Part shown: positions 10,114-21,731 of the stretch, in pieces
Layout: each line of letters begins with the position of its first letter
Numbering within the stretch: the stretch's first letter is position 1
Assembly (NCBI GenBank): GCA_025917655.1
Contig: CP084619.1
Location: 3,205,001-3,269,000 of the forward strand
Reading direction: 5' to 3'
From: Chlorella sorokiniana
Taxonomy: Eukaryota > Chlorophyta > Trebouxiophyceae > Chlorellales > Chlorellaceae
DNA: 64,000 nucleotides
The notes under the pieces: model-generated
What the model saw: the letters and a program-made list of their open reading frames with translations, nothing else
Database searches by the model: none
What the model was told of the DNA's origin: nothing
Translations under genes and position numbers: made by a program

Positions 10114-12222
10114 ATGGATGTTACGCACCAGTTTCCCAAGGTGGGGCGGTGCAACCGGCCAGAGATAGGTCTGGTTGGCCAAGTTGCCTTTAGGTTGCTC
10201 AACCCAGTTCCGCTGTTGTGCAGGGCTTGAAGATTCTGCTGGTGGACGTTGATCGTACCCCCGAGGAGGCGTCTCTGCGGCATCCACAGCTTCTTTACTC
10301 GGGTGCGCATTTTTTCACCACAGCCCGCTTTGCCCGACATCTCCAGGCAGCTTTTTTACGACCTTCGCGGACGTTATTGTCCCGTCAGCAACCGCCGGGG
10401 GCCCTGCGAGCAGGCAGCCTTCAGGCTTGATGGCGGCAACAGGGTCTTGCTTGGTTCCACTACCTCTGCGTGGCACGGCACGCTCTACCTTCCATTTGCG
10501 AGGGACGATATGATACAGCAGCACTGTGATTCTTTGAAACAAACAGAACCGGATCCTGAGTTCTTTTGGGATGCTACTGGCGGCTCTGTGCGCGTCACCC
10601 CCTCGACCTCACACGTGTTGACCTTCTGCATTCTCTGTTGAGTCTAGCATCGCCAACCACTCGCTGCTTACCGCAGTGACTGCCGTGTCGACTCTGGATT
10701 GCGCGCTGGCATGCCTTTCTGGCGGCAGCGCCGCCTACGACTGCGTGGTGCTCGAGTTTGGGCTGGTGCGCCAGGCTGACGGGGCACAGGTGGAGGCCCT
10801 GTTCCTGGCTGCCGACCTGGTGCAGGTGCCCGTGGTGCTCATGGCAGGTGAGCATAGGGGCCGCTCATTGTGTGATGCTGACGAGGCAGACACCTTGTTG
10901 GCGGGCCGGTCGCACGGCGCTCGCGCCAACCACCCCCTCCAGCCAACCCACCGCAGAGGCGCCCACTCAGGAGCAAGTGATGCAAGGCATTCAGCTGGGG
11001 GCTGCCGAGTTCCTGGAGCGCCCGCTGTCCTTCCAAAAGCTGCGCACGCTGTGGCAGCACAAGATCCGCAAGGTGGGCCGTTTGTGCCGCGCCGCGCGCT
11101 GTGCTCTGCTTGGAGGCCGCCGCGTGGGCACGACCCTGGACATGCGGTTGCTGCGGCACGCCCTGCTGGCAGCTCTCTAGACCTCCTCTGCTGCTGCTTC
11201 CACCACTTCGCTCCCTCCCTGCAGATGATGATGAGTGCCAATGGCGGCGCCCCGCCCGAGCCCCCTCGTGCCCCCAGCTGGCGCCGCCCAGCGACTGCCC
11301 CGGCCTGGCCGCCCCGCCGGGCATCACCACGCCGCGCTTGCCGAGCGTGCAGGCCCTCAGCTGCCCGGCCACCCCTTCCCAGCGCCACCCCCTTGGCAGG
11401 GCCACCCAGCCCAGCTCCAGCCTGGCCAGCGGGGACAGCTGCAGCCAGCAGGCGGGTGGCCTGCCCTGCAGCACCCCGGCAGGCGCAGAGCACTCGGAAG
11501 CCACCAGCGGGCTGGCAAACGCTGCGCCGCTGGCCTGCCTGCGCTCAGGCCTTAGCCAGGCCCCTCCGACCGTGGTGTCGTGGCCCAAGCTGCCAGCTGG
11601 CACCACTTGGGGCACCCCTTCAGGCTGTGGCATCCTCCCCCCGCCGCTTGCTGCTCCGCAAACATCACCCCCCCCACCCCGGCCGCCCCTAGCGCCGCGC
11701 CCCATGAGCCACTGGTGAGTGCGCGTGCCACGGCATCTCCTTGGTGCAGGGGTAGTGGCAGGCAAGTCTTGTTTTGGGTGTTGGTTGTGGAGGCGTGCTC
11801 GTTCCTCCTGCCCAAACTGGCGGCTGCTGACTGCCCTGCAGGCCATCAAGTGGTGCCCTCGCGGCGCCCTGCCCCTGCCCGCCTCTTCTCACGAGCTGCT
11901 GCTGCCCGAGGACTTCAGCCTGGCCAGTCTGGCTGACGGCACGCTCAGCCTGGGTGCGGGCTTGCCCTGGTGCATAGGCAGCCTCCTCGGCTTCTCCCCG
12001 TCAGCTGCCGATTGCTGCTCTGCTGCTCTGCCCTGCCCACCATCCCTGCCGGTCTGCTCTGCAGGCGAGGGCCCTGGACCGCTTGGCCTGCGCCTGACGG
12101 TCACTCAAGAGCTGCTGTCGGGCATCAACGCCGCCCTGAGCAGGCCCCAGCTGCAGACCGGTGTCTGCGCCGCGGACGATGCTGGTGGCGCTGGCGACCA
12201 GGCCCTTGTACCCTTCCCCTGA
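10114..12222 (+). CDS. Pseudo-response regulator, APRR2-like receiver domain
   Basis: Likely nuclear signalling or transcription-related protein with a degenerate two-component receiver. Exons 10114-10140 (MDVTHQFPK), 10224-10302, 10677-10847, 10957-11072, then 11225 onward to a stop at 12220-12222. The receiver starts GLKILLVDVDRTPEE and ends GAAEFLERPLSFQKLRTLWQ, very like plant APRR2. At the phosphoacceptor position the sequence is CVVLEFG, with Glu where active receivers have Asp. The conserved Lys before Pro is Arg (ERPLS). Both changes mark a pseudo-receiver that cannot be phosphorylated normally. After the receiver comes a Pro/Ser-rich linker in two frames, implying a slip soon after 11250, then AIKWCPRGALPLP and LRLTVTQELLSGINAAL. 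I see no GARP/Myb DNA-binding domain or CCT motif, unlike APRR2 or clock PRRs. The border of the last intron (about 11954-12064) is uncertain. Confidence 0.8.
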
Positions 12223-14056
12223 CCCCTGGCTTTGTGGTCTGCGGCGACACACCCTGCGGCTGCAGCATGCTCCTTTGCACATCTTTATTTTCCAAGAGCA
12301 AACAATCGAGAGACCCCAATGCAGGGCAGTGCAAACCCAACGAAGCCAAGAGGCTGGGGGAGCTGCTGCGCATGACCTCCCCCAACCTTCCCACCAAACT
12401 TCATGGCGCATTTTGTTCACCCTATTTCCCACTGACTGCTGCTTTTATTATGAACCTACGGCCACTGTGGCCTGCCCTTGGCTCTTCAGCTAGTATGCTG
12501 GGGAGCGAGGGCGCCTCTGCGGCTCCTACATGCCGCATACACGCGCCCCCTTTGTGCCCCCAAGCCCACTGCACTACTCCTCACAAAGCGCTCAGTGCGC
12601 GCCCGTCATCCCATCCTGTTCATTCCATTGTTTTCCTTCCTTCAAGGTCAGTCTTCTGTATGTGCACGGGCTACCGGCGCCTGGGCCTGCCCCCTGTGCG
12701 GTCAATCCCTTTCCCACTTGCAAATCAAGCCAATCCCCTCCTTGTGGTTGTCAGCTTCCTGCTACAGCTGTTGTCTGCATTCTATTGTTGTGCAACCTGT
12801 GTTCAATTCTGTAATCACAGCATTTACATCACAAGGTGTCATGCGTGTCAAACCGGGGCAACACGAGGTGCCGTTGCCACACCATGACAGTTATCAATGG
12901 CAGGGACAACAGGGAGAGGGCGCAAAGGGGCATCAGCTTGCAAGGCAACTGAGGGGGGCGCGCTGCGGGGCAAACTGTCAGCGATGAATGACAGTGCAGG
13001 CGCAGCTGCTGTATATGGACAATCAATGGGGCATCAGTGGCATGAGGTCGTTCGTTCGATGGGAGCCACAGCCTGCTCCAGCCACGATGTGGAGCGAGCA
13101 GCGCAGCGCTGCAAAAATGCAAGGGACAGGCACAGGACCGGAGGAGGCAGGGACAGCAGCCGGGTCACATCGCGCTTTGGGCAGGGTGGGGCAGGGCGGA
13201 GGAGAGGTGGTCAGGCGCTGGGAGGTGTGAATTAGGCTTGCCCAGCGGCATGTATCGAAGCCGGCGCTAAACATAAATAGGCAAGCAGGGCGCAGAGTGC
13301 CATTGGGCTTGTGTCGAGCTGATGGATGTTGATGCATAGATGGAATGTATCGCCTGGTTTGCAGCTGCAATGCTTGTTTGTGGATGAGTGCGTGCATGGG
13401 AAATGGGGTGGGGCATATGTCAGGGTGGGGGTGTGGGGATGGGGGTGGGGGCAAAGCAGGCTTGGGCGAAGAAAGCGGAGGGAAGGGCAAAAGGGCAACA
13501 TTGTATGCATCTTGCAAAACCACAGTGGCTGACGTATGGCAGTTCTGCAGAGCATGCACCTTTGCATCGGCGCAGGGCTATCAGAGGGGAGGATCAAGCG
13601 GGGCCCAGGATAGAGGGAGGGGCGCGCAGTGCGCGGGCAGTGCAGGATGCTGCCTGCGCTTGCCAGGTAGCCGTGTGCTTGGGCAAAGAAGATTTGACAG
13701 CGCTATAATGGGGACTTGGGTGGAGGGCAGGGCAGAAGGGTTGCGTTATTAGGTGAAAAACACGCTAGGCAGCAAAATCAAAAACCGCAGAGGGCACGGC
13801 GGGAACCCAGCGGCGATAGTGCGTGCACGGATGGGTGCGCAGTTGCCACGTGTGCCGTGCGGGCAGCCCAGAGGTGGCGATGAACAATACGGGGGCAACA
13901 AGACAAGTTGCCGCGAAAGGCGTCATCGGGACAGCACCATTTGGTGGCAGAGGCGGGAGGAGGCATGTTGCGGGCATTTGGGTAGGCTGCTCTCGGCAGC
14001 GGCCTCCCAAATGAGTGCGTGTGCCCTGCAGCAGCGCATTGAAGCGTGATGGAGCA
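12223..14056. other. Convergent intergenic region with G-rich tract
   Basis: About 1.8 kb between two convergent genes. The left part is T-rich and has a TGTAA at about 12809. It is probably a long 3' UTR of the pseudo-response regulator. The right part holds a strong G-run cluster at 13423-13451. No open frame here shows codon bias or a domain. Confidence 0.6.
13423..13451 (+). other. Potential G-quadruplex motif
   Basis: Five runs of three to five G are separated by one to three bases on the plus strand. This fits the usual G3+N1-7 pattern. It lies in the noncoding space between convergent genes. Whether it folds is not known from sequence alone. Confidence 0.7.
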
Positions 14057-15542
14057 TCACGCGCGGGCAGCAGCTGTGGGTGAGTGGCCATTGATGGCCT
14101 GGCCCTGCGTCAAGGCAGGGCTGTCGGCGTTGGAGGGTGCCGCGCCCATGCCAGCCTTGGCAGCGGTGAGGGCAGCCTCCAGGGCGCCGCGCATGGCTCC
14201 CTGCAGGCGGGGGGCGTGTGTGAGGGGGAGGCCAGGGGGAGAGACGCCGCTCACATCATCCCCCACGCCGCTGGCGGTGTGGCCAGCCAGCACGCGGCCG
14301 CCGTGCCGCCGCTCACCAGTGTGAGCTGCCCCGCCTCCACCTGCCCCACCAGCGCCAGCACCGCCTCCAGCAGCATGCGCTGCGCCTCGGCGGCGGGGGC
14401 GCCCGCCTCCCCGCCCTCCTCGCAGGTCTCGCCCCCGCTGCCTCCGCTGCCCGAGTCGGAGGATGAGCGGGCAAAGGCGGCGGAGGCGGAGCGCACGGCG
14501 TCCATGGAGCTGCGGCGAGAGGAGTCCATGGAGGCGTCCCGACCCGCCAGGCCGCCCCAGTCCACAGAGTGGCGCGATGCCGCGCCCGCCACGCCGCCCT
14601 CGCCCACCAGCGCCCCCGTGTAGCAGTGCAGCGAGCCCTGGCTGCCCGCGCCGCTGGCGGAGTGGACGCGGCGCAGCGCGGCGCTGGTGGCGGCGGGGCC
14701 TGTGGGCGGCAGTGCTGTGCCGCTTGATGGCGAAAGCGATGGCAGCAGGCCCAAGCCGCCGATGGACCCGCCCGACTGGCGGCCGTTGATGGCCGTGATG
14801 CGGTTGCTGCGCTGCTCCGCTGTCTCTGCCGCGCGCACAGTCAGCTGCTGCCAGCCACCGTCCGGCACCACGCCATTGAGCGCGGCAATGGCGGAGGCCG
14901 CCTGAGACATGCTGCGCATGCGCACCACGGCGCTGCCGCCACTCAGCCGTACCTCAGCAGCATACCTGGGGGACGAAAGGCAGCAGGCAAGGGTGTTTTA
15001 GGGCAAGAGTGTGTCAGGGCAGGCGCACATGCAAACACGCAGAAAGCCAGGTGTGCGGCGCGAACAGAGGCGGCGAGCCTCACAGCTTGACATCCAGCAC
15101 GTCGCCGAATGGGGTGAAGAGACCTGCCACTGCCACAGGGTGCTGCAGGTTGTGGGGAGGCCCTGCAGAATGGAACCACAGCGGCAGCCGCTGAGGAGGC
15201 AGCTCCAGCGGATGCATACGAAAACGGGAGCGGGAGCGAACAGAGCTCAGCGGCTTGCACGCACGCAAGGGGCGCTCAAACTCGCCTGCACATAGATCTT
15301 AGCCGCGGCACTGTGGTGCTGGGCAGCTGGAGGGTCCGACTGCCCCGGGTTGGGCCATGCCAGTCCCTGACCTTGCTCCAGCGCGCGCTGGGCGCCCGGA
15401 GATAGTTGCGCCTGATGTTGCGGGCCCAGTCCAGCTCCAGCCCAGGCCGGCGCGTGCTCCCACAGGGCAGCAGCGGCCAGACTGGAAGCGGCGCTTGAGT
15501 GTCGAGCTGGGCTGCCGCCTGCCCTGCCAGGGGTCCCCACAT
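14057..15542 (-). CDS. RNA-binding protein with one RRM and Ser/Gly-rich C-terminal part
   Basis: Probable RNA-binding protein. From an ATG at 15542 the first part contains LELDWARNIRRNYLRAPS. A later exon carries the RRM core: PVAVAGLFTPFGDVLDVKL, then SGGSAVVRMRSMSQAASAI ending AALNGVVPDGG. This matches an RRM with RNP2-like KIYVQ just upstream and an RNP1 position degenerate compared with K/R-G-F/Y-G-F/Y. After the RRM come about 170 Ser/Gly/Ala-rich residues. The final exon starts GAMRGALEAALTAA and stops at 14059-14057. KIYVQ may be joined through a GC donor (gcgagt), but I could not make the phase of that junction fit. The 5' exons are therefore provisional. Confidence 0.65.
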
Positions 15543-16010
15543 GGCTGCGGGCTGTATCGGCGTGCAAGGCAGCGCGGGGAGACAAAGCAAAGCAGTTTCT
15601 AAAGCAGGTCGCTTGGGATAAAACGCTTGGAGGCCTCGAGGTCTGTGGTGATGCCTCTGTTTTTACTGTGAGCGCATGCCGATACAACGAGACGACGGAG
15701 AGTGCCGACAGATGCACAATCCCGGGTTTCTGGGGTACCATTTGCAAGACGAACCCATCTTCCTCTCTTTCCCTTTCCTTTGCGTCGAGGAATTGATTCG
15801 CATATAAAAAGCAGCGAGCTTGCTTGCCGTGCAGTAGCTCCAAGCAGCTGAACGCAAGGTCCGCTCTGCAGCACGTCTGGTGGATGGTTTCGCATTAAAA
15901 CATTAGCTTGTGGGTGTGAAGAGCAAGCTGGCTGCCGTGCTGAGCCTGCAAGTTGCCGCCAACTTGTGTTGTGAAAAAACCCTAGGGGCCAATGCCACAT
16001 GCTTGACGCA
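15543..16010. other. Region between RRM gene and VWA gene
   Basis: About 470 bp on the same-strand boundary: 3' region of the VWA gene and promoter of the RRM gene. One minus-strand open frame crosses it, without codon bias or a domain. Confidence 0.5.
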
Positions 16011-19000
16011 CTATGCATCATCGCTGCCGCCGCCGGAAGCCACCACGTTCCAGCTTTTGAATTGATGCAGGGTGCCAGTGGCGCAGAGGGCCTGCATGGC
16101 GGGCGTCACGTTTCGCCCCACCAGCAGCCCATGCACCTCCAGCCCCAGCTGTTCGTGGCCCGCCTGCAGGCGGGATAGGATCTCTTCCGAGGGCTGCGGG
16201 ATCTCCCCATCAGTAACCTGCAGGGTGCAGCGGGGGTACGATGTTTTGGGGCAGGAAGCGCAGGATCACAAATATGCCGTCAGTCCGCCCCCTTGCAATA
16301 CACACCACACACCACACACCACCAGCCGGCCTCACCATCAGGATATCAGCCTGCGCAGGAGGGGCAATGGTCCCTGACTTCAGCATTGGAGGCTGCTCAC
16401 TTGCTGGCAGCACTGGCCATGCAGCACGCGCATGCAGGCATGCATACTCTGCCGTGAGGGCCCACCTCCCCCGCTCAACACACCAGCGACCACTCCTCTC
16501 GCCCCACGCGCTCCAGGCTCAGTGCAAGCGGTGCATCCACGTCTGCTCAGCAGCAAAAAGATGGGCCAGCAGCAGGAAACATGAGGTACATTTACAGGGT
16601 CCACCAGCGCCTTAACCCAACCGCAAGGCGAACGACGATGCGAAGCAAAACAGAGCTGTGCCATGCGTAGCGCACCTGTGCCGCCCCCAAAGCCCCCCGC
16701 CAGGAACGCCAGCAGATTTTTGAGGGAGGAGGGGTCTGTGCCCAGCTCCAGCTCCATCACCTCGCCTGGGCCGCTGCAGCAGGGGCAAACCTTGCAGGTG
16801 CCTCGGTGCATACGCCCACAGGCGGGGGCAGATCCAGGCCCCTCCCCTTGCCTGCCTTCAGGGCACGCACCCTTTTCCCACCTGAACGAGTAAAGATAGC
16901 AGCGGCGCTGCTGCCTGTGAGCCCCTCGCATGCACTCCAGGGCCACCGCCTTGGCAACCACTTCGCGCGCGCCGTACATGGAACCTGGTGTGTGCATGTG
17001 TGGGGGTAAGGGGGAGAGGAGGCGAGCTGGTACGCAGCATACAAGCAGGATGGTGCACTCGTGGGCGCAATGTGGCCCCATCGGCTCTCGAGCTCACAGA
17101 TGCCGACCCTGCAGGCCAGGAACCCCGCACCGCCCCTCCTCACCCGAGGTGTCGAGGCAGACGATGATGGGCCCCAGCTCGGCTGCAGGGCGCACCTCCA
17201 GCCTGCCGGTCAAGCGCGCGGGTTCATCCTCCACCCACCCCTCGCGCTGGTAACTCATCAGCATGCGCTCAGCCCTGGAGGGGAGGGCGATATGGTCTTG
17301 AGGTACACCGGGGCAGGTTTTCGTGTGGTGAGCAAGCCGCCCTGCAAGCAGCAGCAGCAGCTGTGTGCAGGCACACCTGCGGGCCTGGAAGAGCATGCGG
17401 GCGCCACGCGAGCCCTCCCGCGCCACCACGCGCTCGCCCCGGTCGCTGCCGCCCTCCTCGTCTGTGCCATCGCCCTTGGCGGGCTCAAAGCGGGGCCACC
17501 CCGCGGCCAGCAGGTGCGCCTCAAACGGCAGCATGCGGCTCAGGTCCCCTGCAAGGAGCGGTCCGCACAGCATGTGCAGGCCATGTCGCGCAGAGGCAGG
17601 CAGGGGCAAGCAGGGGCAGGTGCCGGTGCGGGCAAAGCGCCGCCACGCTCTGCTGCACGCATGCAGGGCGCCGCAGCCTGCTCCCCCTCCGCCGCGCTCA
17701 CCCGAGCGCGTGAGGCCCCGCGTCTCCTCGGGCTGCAGCGGGGAGCGGATGACCCCGGGCGGGCTCTTGCTGCTGTACACCTGCTCCGGCGCTTTCTTCA
17801 GCGGCCCCTTGCCGCCGCCCGGCCCAGCTGCCGCACCAGCTCCCGCAGCTCCCGCAGGTCCTCCAGCTTGCGCCGCAGGGCAGCCACCTCACGCCAGCCG
17901 GTGGCATGCCACACCGAGGAGGACGAGTCGAAGCCTTCAGGGCCCTCCAGCAGGCCGTCGATGTCGTCAAAGGCCTGGCGGGAGCACACAGGTGGAGGCG
18001 CGCCAGGCTGCCAAACCGGTGGGGTGGCCCAGCCCGGCCTGAAGCCCACCCTCCCCGGCAGCTCCGTTCATGCTCAACAGGTGCCACAAAACTTCAATCA
18101 AAACTTCACAAGCTTGCTTGCTTGGCAAGCCGACCACGAGGGCCCTGCATGCCCGCCGCCCCGTCGCCCCCAAACTGGCCTGCTCCGCAATGTCCAGGTT
18201 CTCCATCATCGGGGCCCACTGCTCCTTGAACCCGTCCATCAGCTTCTCCACCATCTGGGCAGTGGCAGTCGGCATCATGTGGAAACCGCTCAGTGCAGCT
18301 CACCCGCTGGTTGGCGTCCGTGCTTGGCTGAGTGCAGCCCTGGGCTGTGTGGCGCTGCGCTTTCGCAATGTTGGGGCTCCCGAGGCTCGGCAGCGGCTTG
18401 GAACCTTGAGAGGGACGCTGCGTTGCGCCCCGCTCCCCACACCCACCCACCACCCACAGCCACAAACTCACCTGCTCCATGCTGCTGCCCTGCTGGTCCT
18501 GCTGCGTTTGCTGCTGTTGATCTCCTTGGTTGCTCTGAGAGTTCTCCAAATCAACATCAAAATCCTGCATTGCAGGCAGCATTGCACAAGGGGTGCAGGC
18601 TGGGGCAATGGGGGCTGCAGGCAGCAGCCAAGGACAGGGCGCAGACAGCGACAGCCACCCGCTGAGCCGCACACACCTGCTGCTGCCCCTCCTTGCCCTC
18701 CGCATCCGCCTGCTGCTGGCTGCTGCTCTGCATGTCAGCGTTCTCCGGGGCCTGGTCCTCCTCGCCGCCGCCCTCCCCTGTGCCATCGCCCTCCCCCTGC
18801 TGCTGCTGCTCCGGGCTCTGGCCCTGTGACCTCGACGACTGCTGCTGCTGCTGTTGCTGCTGCCGCTGCTGCTGCTTGGCCTCCTGCTCCAGCATCTGTG
18901 CCTCGAACTCCTGCACCAGCAAGGCACTGGGCAACACAACATCAGAGCAAACAGAGGTTGGCAGGCGAAGCTGCCACAGTCAGCGTCGCCCATGTGCGGG

Positions 19001-20000
19001 AGTCCATCCCCCACCACCATACCACCACCAAGCACCCCACACCAAGCACCTCACACCAAGCCATCCCCACCCCTCCCTGTCGCACCGACACCAGCTGCAG
19101 GAACTGTTGGAGCAGCGGCGGCAGCAGCTTGGGGTGGCGTCGCGTGAAGCGCGGCATCTCCAGCCCCTTGAGCACATCCAGGAACTGGGAGCGAAAGGGC
19201 TCTGCCGGCCACTCCAGCGCTGCTGCCTTGGGCAGCACACCCCTGGGGAAGGAGAGGTGACAAGGGGCAGTTAGCTTGGAAGCGCAATGCGTGCAAAGGA
19301 CTGTGCCAACAAGCAGCTGGGGTGCACAGCGTCACTGCCCCTGCAACGCTGGCATCACAAGCAGGGCGATCTGATGCAGCGCCGCGTGTCCCCAGCCGCG
19401 CCCCTCACTTGCGCAGGCTGTTGTTCCACTCTGCCAGTGACACCAGCCGCGCCTTGAGGTCTGCCATGTCCTGGGTGCCTGGCAGGTCCATCAGAGACTG
19501 CAACAGCACCTCGTTCAGCCCCAGCTGCTTGGCCATGGCCGCATCCGGCACGCTGCAGGCAGGGGAGGGAGGGGCATGGAGGCGGCGTCACATGTGCTCT
19601 GCTTGAGCTGCTGGGGACCGCCAGCTGAGGTTAGAGCTGCGCACAGCAGCTTTCAGGAAAATACATTGGGGCAAGCAGGCCATCCACCTTTGAGTGAGAG
19701 TGCATGAATGAAACCCTCACCCAAAAGCGCCCCCCGGGCGTGCGACAGCAGGGGGTTGACGGCTGCTGGTGATGGTACACTGCTGGTGCCGTTGGTGCTG
19801 CTGTCCGCATTGCCATTGTTGCTGCCTTCCGTCACTGCACGCACTTGTAGCCACCTGTATCGCTTTGAGAGGCAGTGCTGCACCGCTTGCAAGCCGAGGC
19901 GGGCGTCACTCGTCCGCTGACGCTGGGGCAGTCGGGAGGGCGGCATCTCGGCTAGCCTGCCTGGCGTAGACTGGCTAGCCGTTGCTGCAACGACTCTCAT
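16011..20000 (-). CDS. ViaA-like von Willebrand factor A domain protein, possibly plastid-targeted
   Basis: VWA proteins of the ViaA type work with MoxR/RavA AAA+ ATPases as chaperone-like partners in bacteria. Here the C-terminal VWA domain shows GPIIVCLDTSG followed across an intron by MYGAREVVAKAVALE (MIDAS motif DxSxS-like), then GGFGGGTD-like second motif and VTDGEIPQ as third. The chain ends SWNVVASGGGSDDA with a stop at 16013-16011. Upstream are AERMLMSYQREGW, GSRGARMLFQARRAERM-type sequence, a helical region (ALRRKLEDLRELRELVRQLG) and a long Gln/Glu-rich insert near 18480-18900. The N-terminal block is AMAKQLGLNEVLLQSLMDL. The first exon (20000-19721) begins MRVVAATASQSTPGR, Ser/Arg-rich and poor in acidic residues, like a chloroplast transit peptide. 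Exon 1 and exon 2 do not join in frame as written, so one base is probably wrong there. Confidence 0.85.
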
Positions 20001-20483
20001 TATGACAGCAGAGGCCCGTGTGCCCGAGGGCCAAGATGAGTTCCAGGACATGAACAAACACCGCAAAGTCCCCCACAGGGTGCTACAAGCCAATCCACCG
20101 CTGCTTTATGCCGATCCTTATAAACGGTCGCTAACGAACGACTTTACAATGCATTGCTCGCCGAGCAAAACAGCGGCCAGGCTGGCAGCGAAAGGATTGG
20201 TGGATCGATGGCACATTGCACTGCAGTGAAATTGCCAAGCTTTGATTACACGCTGCCAGGCTTTGCCGTGCACTTGCGGACATGCGCTTCAGTACGGCGC
20301 CTGCTGGCGCTCTTTTCCCGCTACAGGATGCCCTGTATACCTGCAACAATGCGGGCTTTGGCAGCTCAGATGGTATGCCTGAGTTGCTTGCCGCTGCCGT
20401 TTGCCCCGGCGCTGTGCTTTTGCCTGTGACGCAGGCGCCTGCAGTGAGGCTTTACTGGTGTTGAACCCCACCTTTACTCAGAA
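20001..20483. other. Divergent promoter region, VWA gene and OTU gene
   Basis: About 480 bp between two divergent start codons. No conserved domain is encoded. The short open frame at 20282-20464 lacks support. It should hold both promoters. Confidence 0.55.
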
Positions 20484-21590
20484 ATGGCAGGAGCACTATG
20501 CTTTGAGGTGGTGGATGCACCGCGCGCACGAGTGCGCGTCTTTGCTTCCTTGAGCACATCAGCGCTGGGGCAGCAAGCAGCACAGCAGAGGGAGCTTCAA
20601 CCTGGGCGCCTCCTGTCCCAAGTGCCGCTGTTTGATCTGGCACGGGCAGCAGCAGGTCCTGCTATAGAGACTGGCATGCGTGTGGTCCGAGTGGCCGGAG
20701 ATGGGCGCTGCATGTTCCGGTAAGTGCTTGCGCCTGCACTCGCTAGCCCAGGCACGGTGATGGTCTGCCTGTCGTTCATGACCACACACCTCTCCTTTCT
20801 GGATGTAGGGCGCTAGCGCAGGGCCTGTCTCGCAACAAGGGTTTGTTCCTGGGACAGGCGGCCGAGGAGCAGGAGGCGGGTGAGCAGGAGCATCAATGTG
20901 TGCTGGGCCCCTGACCACGCTTTGCCATTAGCCCGAGGGCTGTCTATGTCTGTGCCAGGTCGGAGACACGGCCCCTGTTCCAGCCGCCATTCACCTGCCT
21001 TGAGCGTTTGCTGCAGACCAGCTGCGGCTGGCCGTAGCGGAGGCGCTGTGCCGCACGGCGGCGCGGCGGAACCAGTTTGCTGCCGCGGTGTATGCGGTGG
21101 AGGCGGAGGACAAGCTGCAGAAGTGGGTGGCTGCCTCGCGGCTGGTTCCTTGCCCAAGCTCGGTCCGCCTTGACAGCGTGCATGTGAAGGCACCGCATGA
21201 ACCCCACGATCACCGCCACTCATGCGCCCACCCTGCCCATGCGACTGCAGCTACTGCAAGCGCATCCTTTCGCCAACGTTTTGGGGTGGGGAGCCGGAGC
21301 TGTTGGTGCTCAGCCAGATGCTCAAGGTGCCCATATTTGTCTACATTCCTGGAAGGGAAGCGGGCAGGTGCGTCTCAGCGCACCTTGCCATCGGCAGCCA
21401 GCAGAGCAGGCCGGCAGCGGGCCCCGCACAGCTGGTCCTGTGCTTGTGCTGCAGGAGTGGGCGCGCCGGGTACGTTGTGATTCAAAAGTATGGCGAGAAG
21501 TACGAGAAGGCGTCCTCTGGCAAGCGGCGCAAGGCTGTGCGTTTGCTGTACAGCGGCTCCAACCATTACGACCTCCTCCTCAAGCGCTAG
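20484..21590 (+). CDS. OTU-domain cysteine protease (deubiquitinase)
   Basis: OTU proteases cleave ubiquitin chains in cytosol or nucleus. Exons: 20484-20719, 20809-20879, 21017-21122, 21251-21367 and 21455-21590; all junctions keep frame. The catalytic Cys block is VRVAGDGRCMFRALAQGLS (DGxC). A helical part includes RLAVAEALCRTAARR. The substrate-side block is SPTFWGGEPELLVLSQMLK, followed by PIFVYIPG. The catalytic His block is at the C-terminus: LLYSGSNHYDLLLKR then TAG. The N-terminal 70 residues are unassigned. The domain order matches yeast OTU2/plant OTU-type proteases. No frame break was needed, unlike many neighbours. Confidence 0.93.
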
Positions 21591-21731
21591 TGGGCGCGGC
21601 AGCAATTTCTTGCGAGAACCGCTGTCCCCTGCATTGGCGACATGCCAAACTTTGGCTGTATGCACATCCCCGATGCAACCTGCCTTTTTACGGTTGCAAC
21701 CTCAGAGCTTGGATGCGTCGCTGCTGGCCAT

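Noticed and set aside
9723-10340. 205-residue minus-strand open frame
   Set aside because: Overlaps confirmed exons of the pseudo-response regulator on the other strand, and its composition is not protein-like for this genome.
12478-12987. 169-residue plus-strand open frame
   Set aside because: Lies in the probable 3' UTR of the pseudo-response regulator, without GC-ending codon bias or a domain.
17061-18665. 534-residue plus-strand open frame
   Set aside because: It lies antisense to the VWA gene, whose conserved motifs are clear on the minus strand. Long antisense frames are common in GC-rich DNA.
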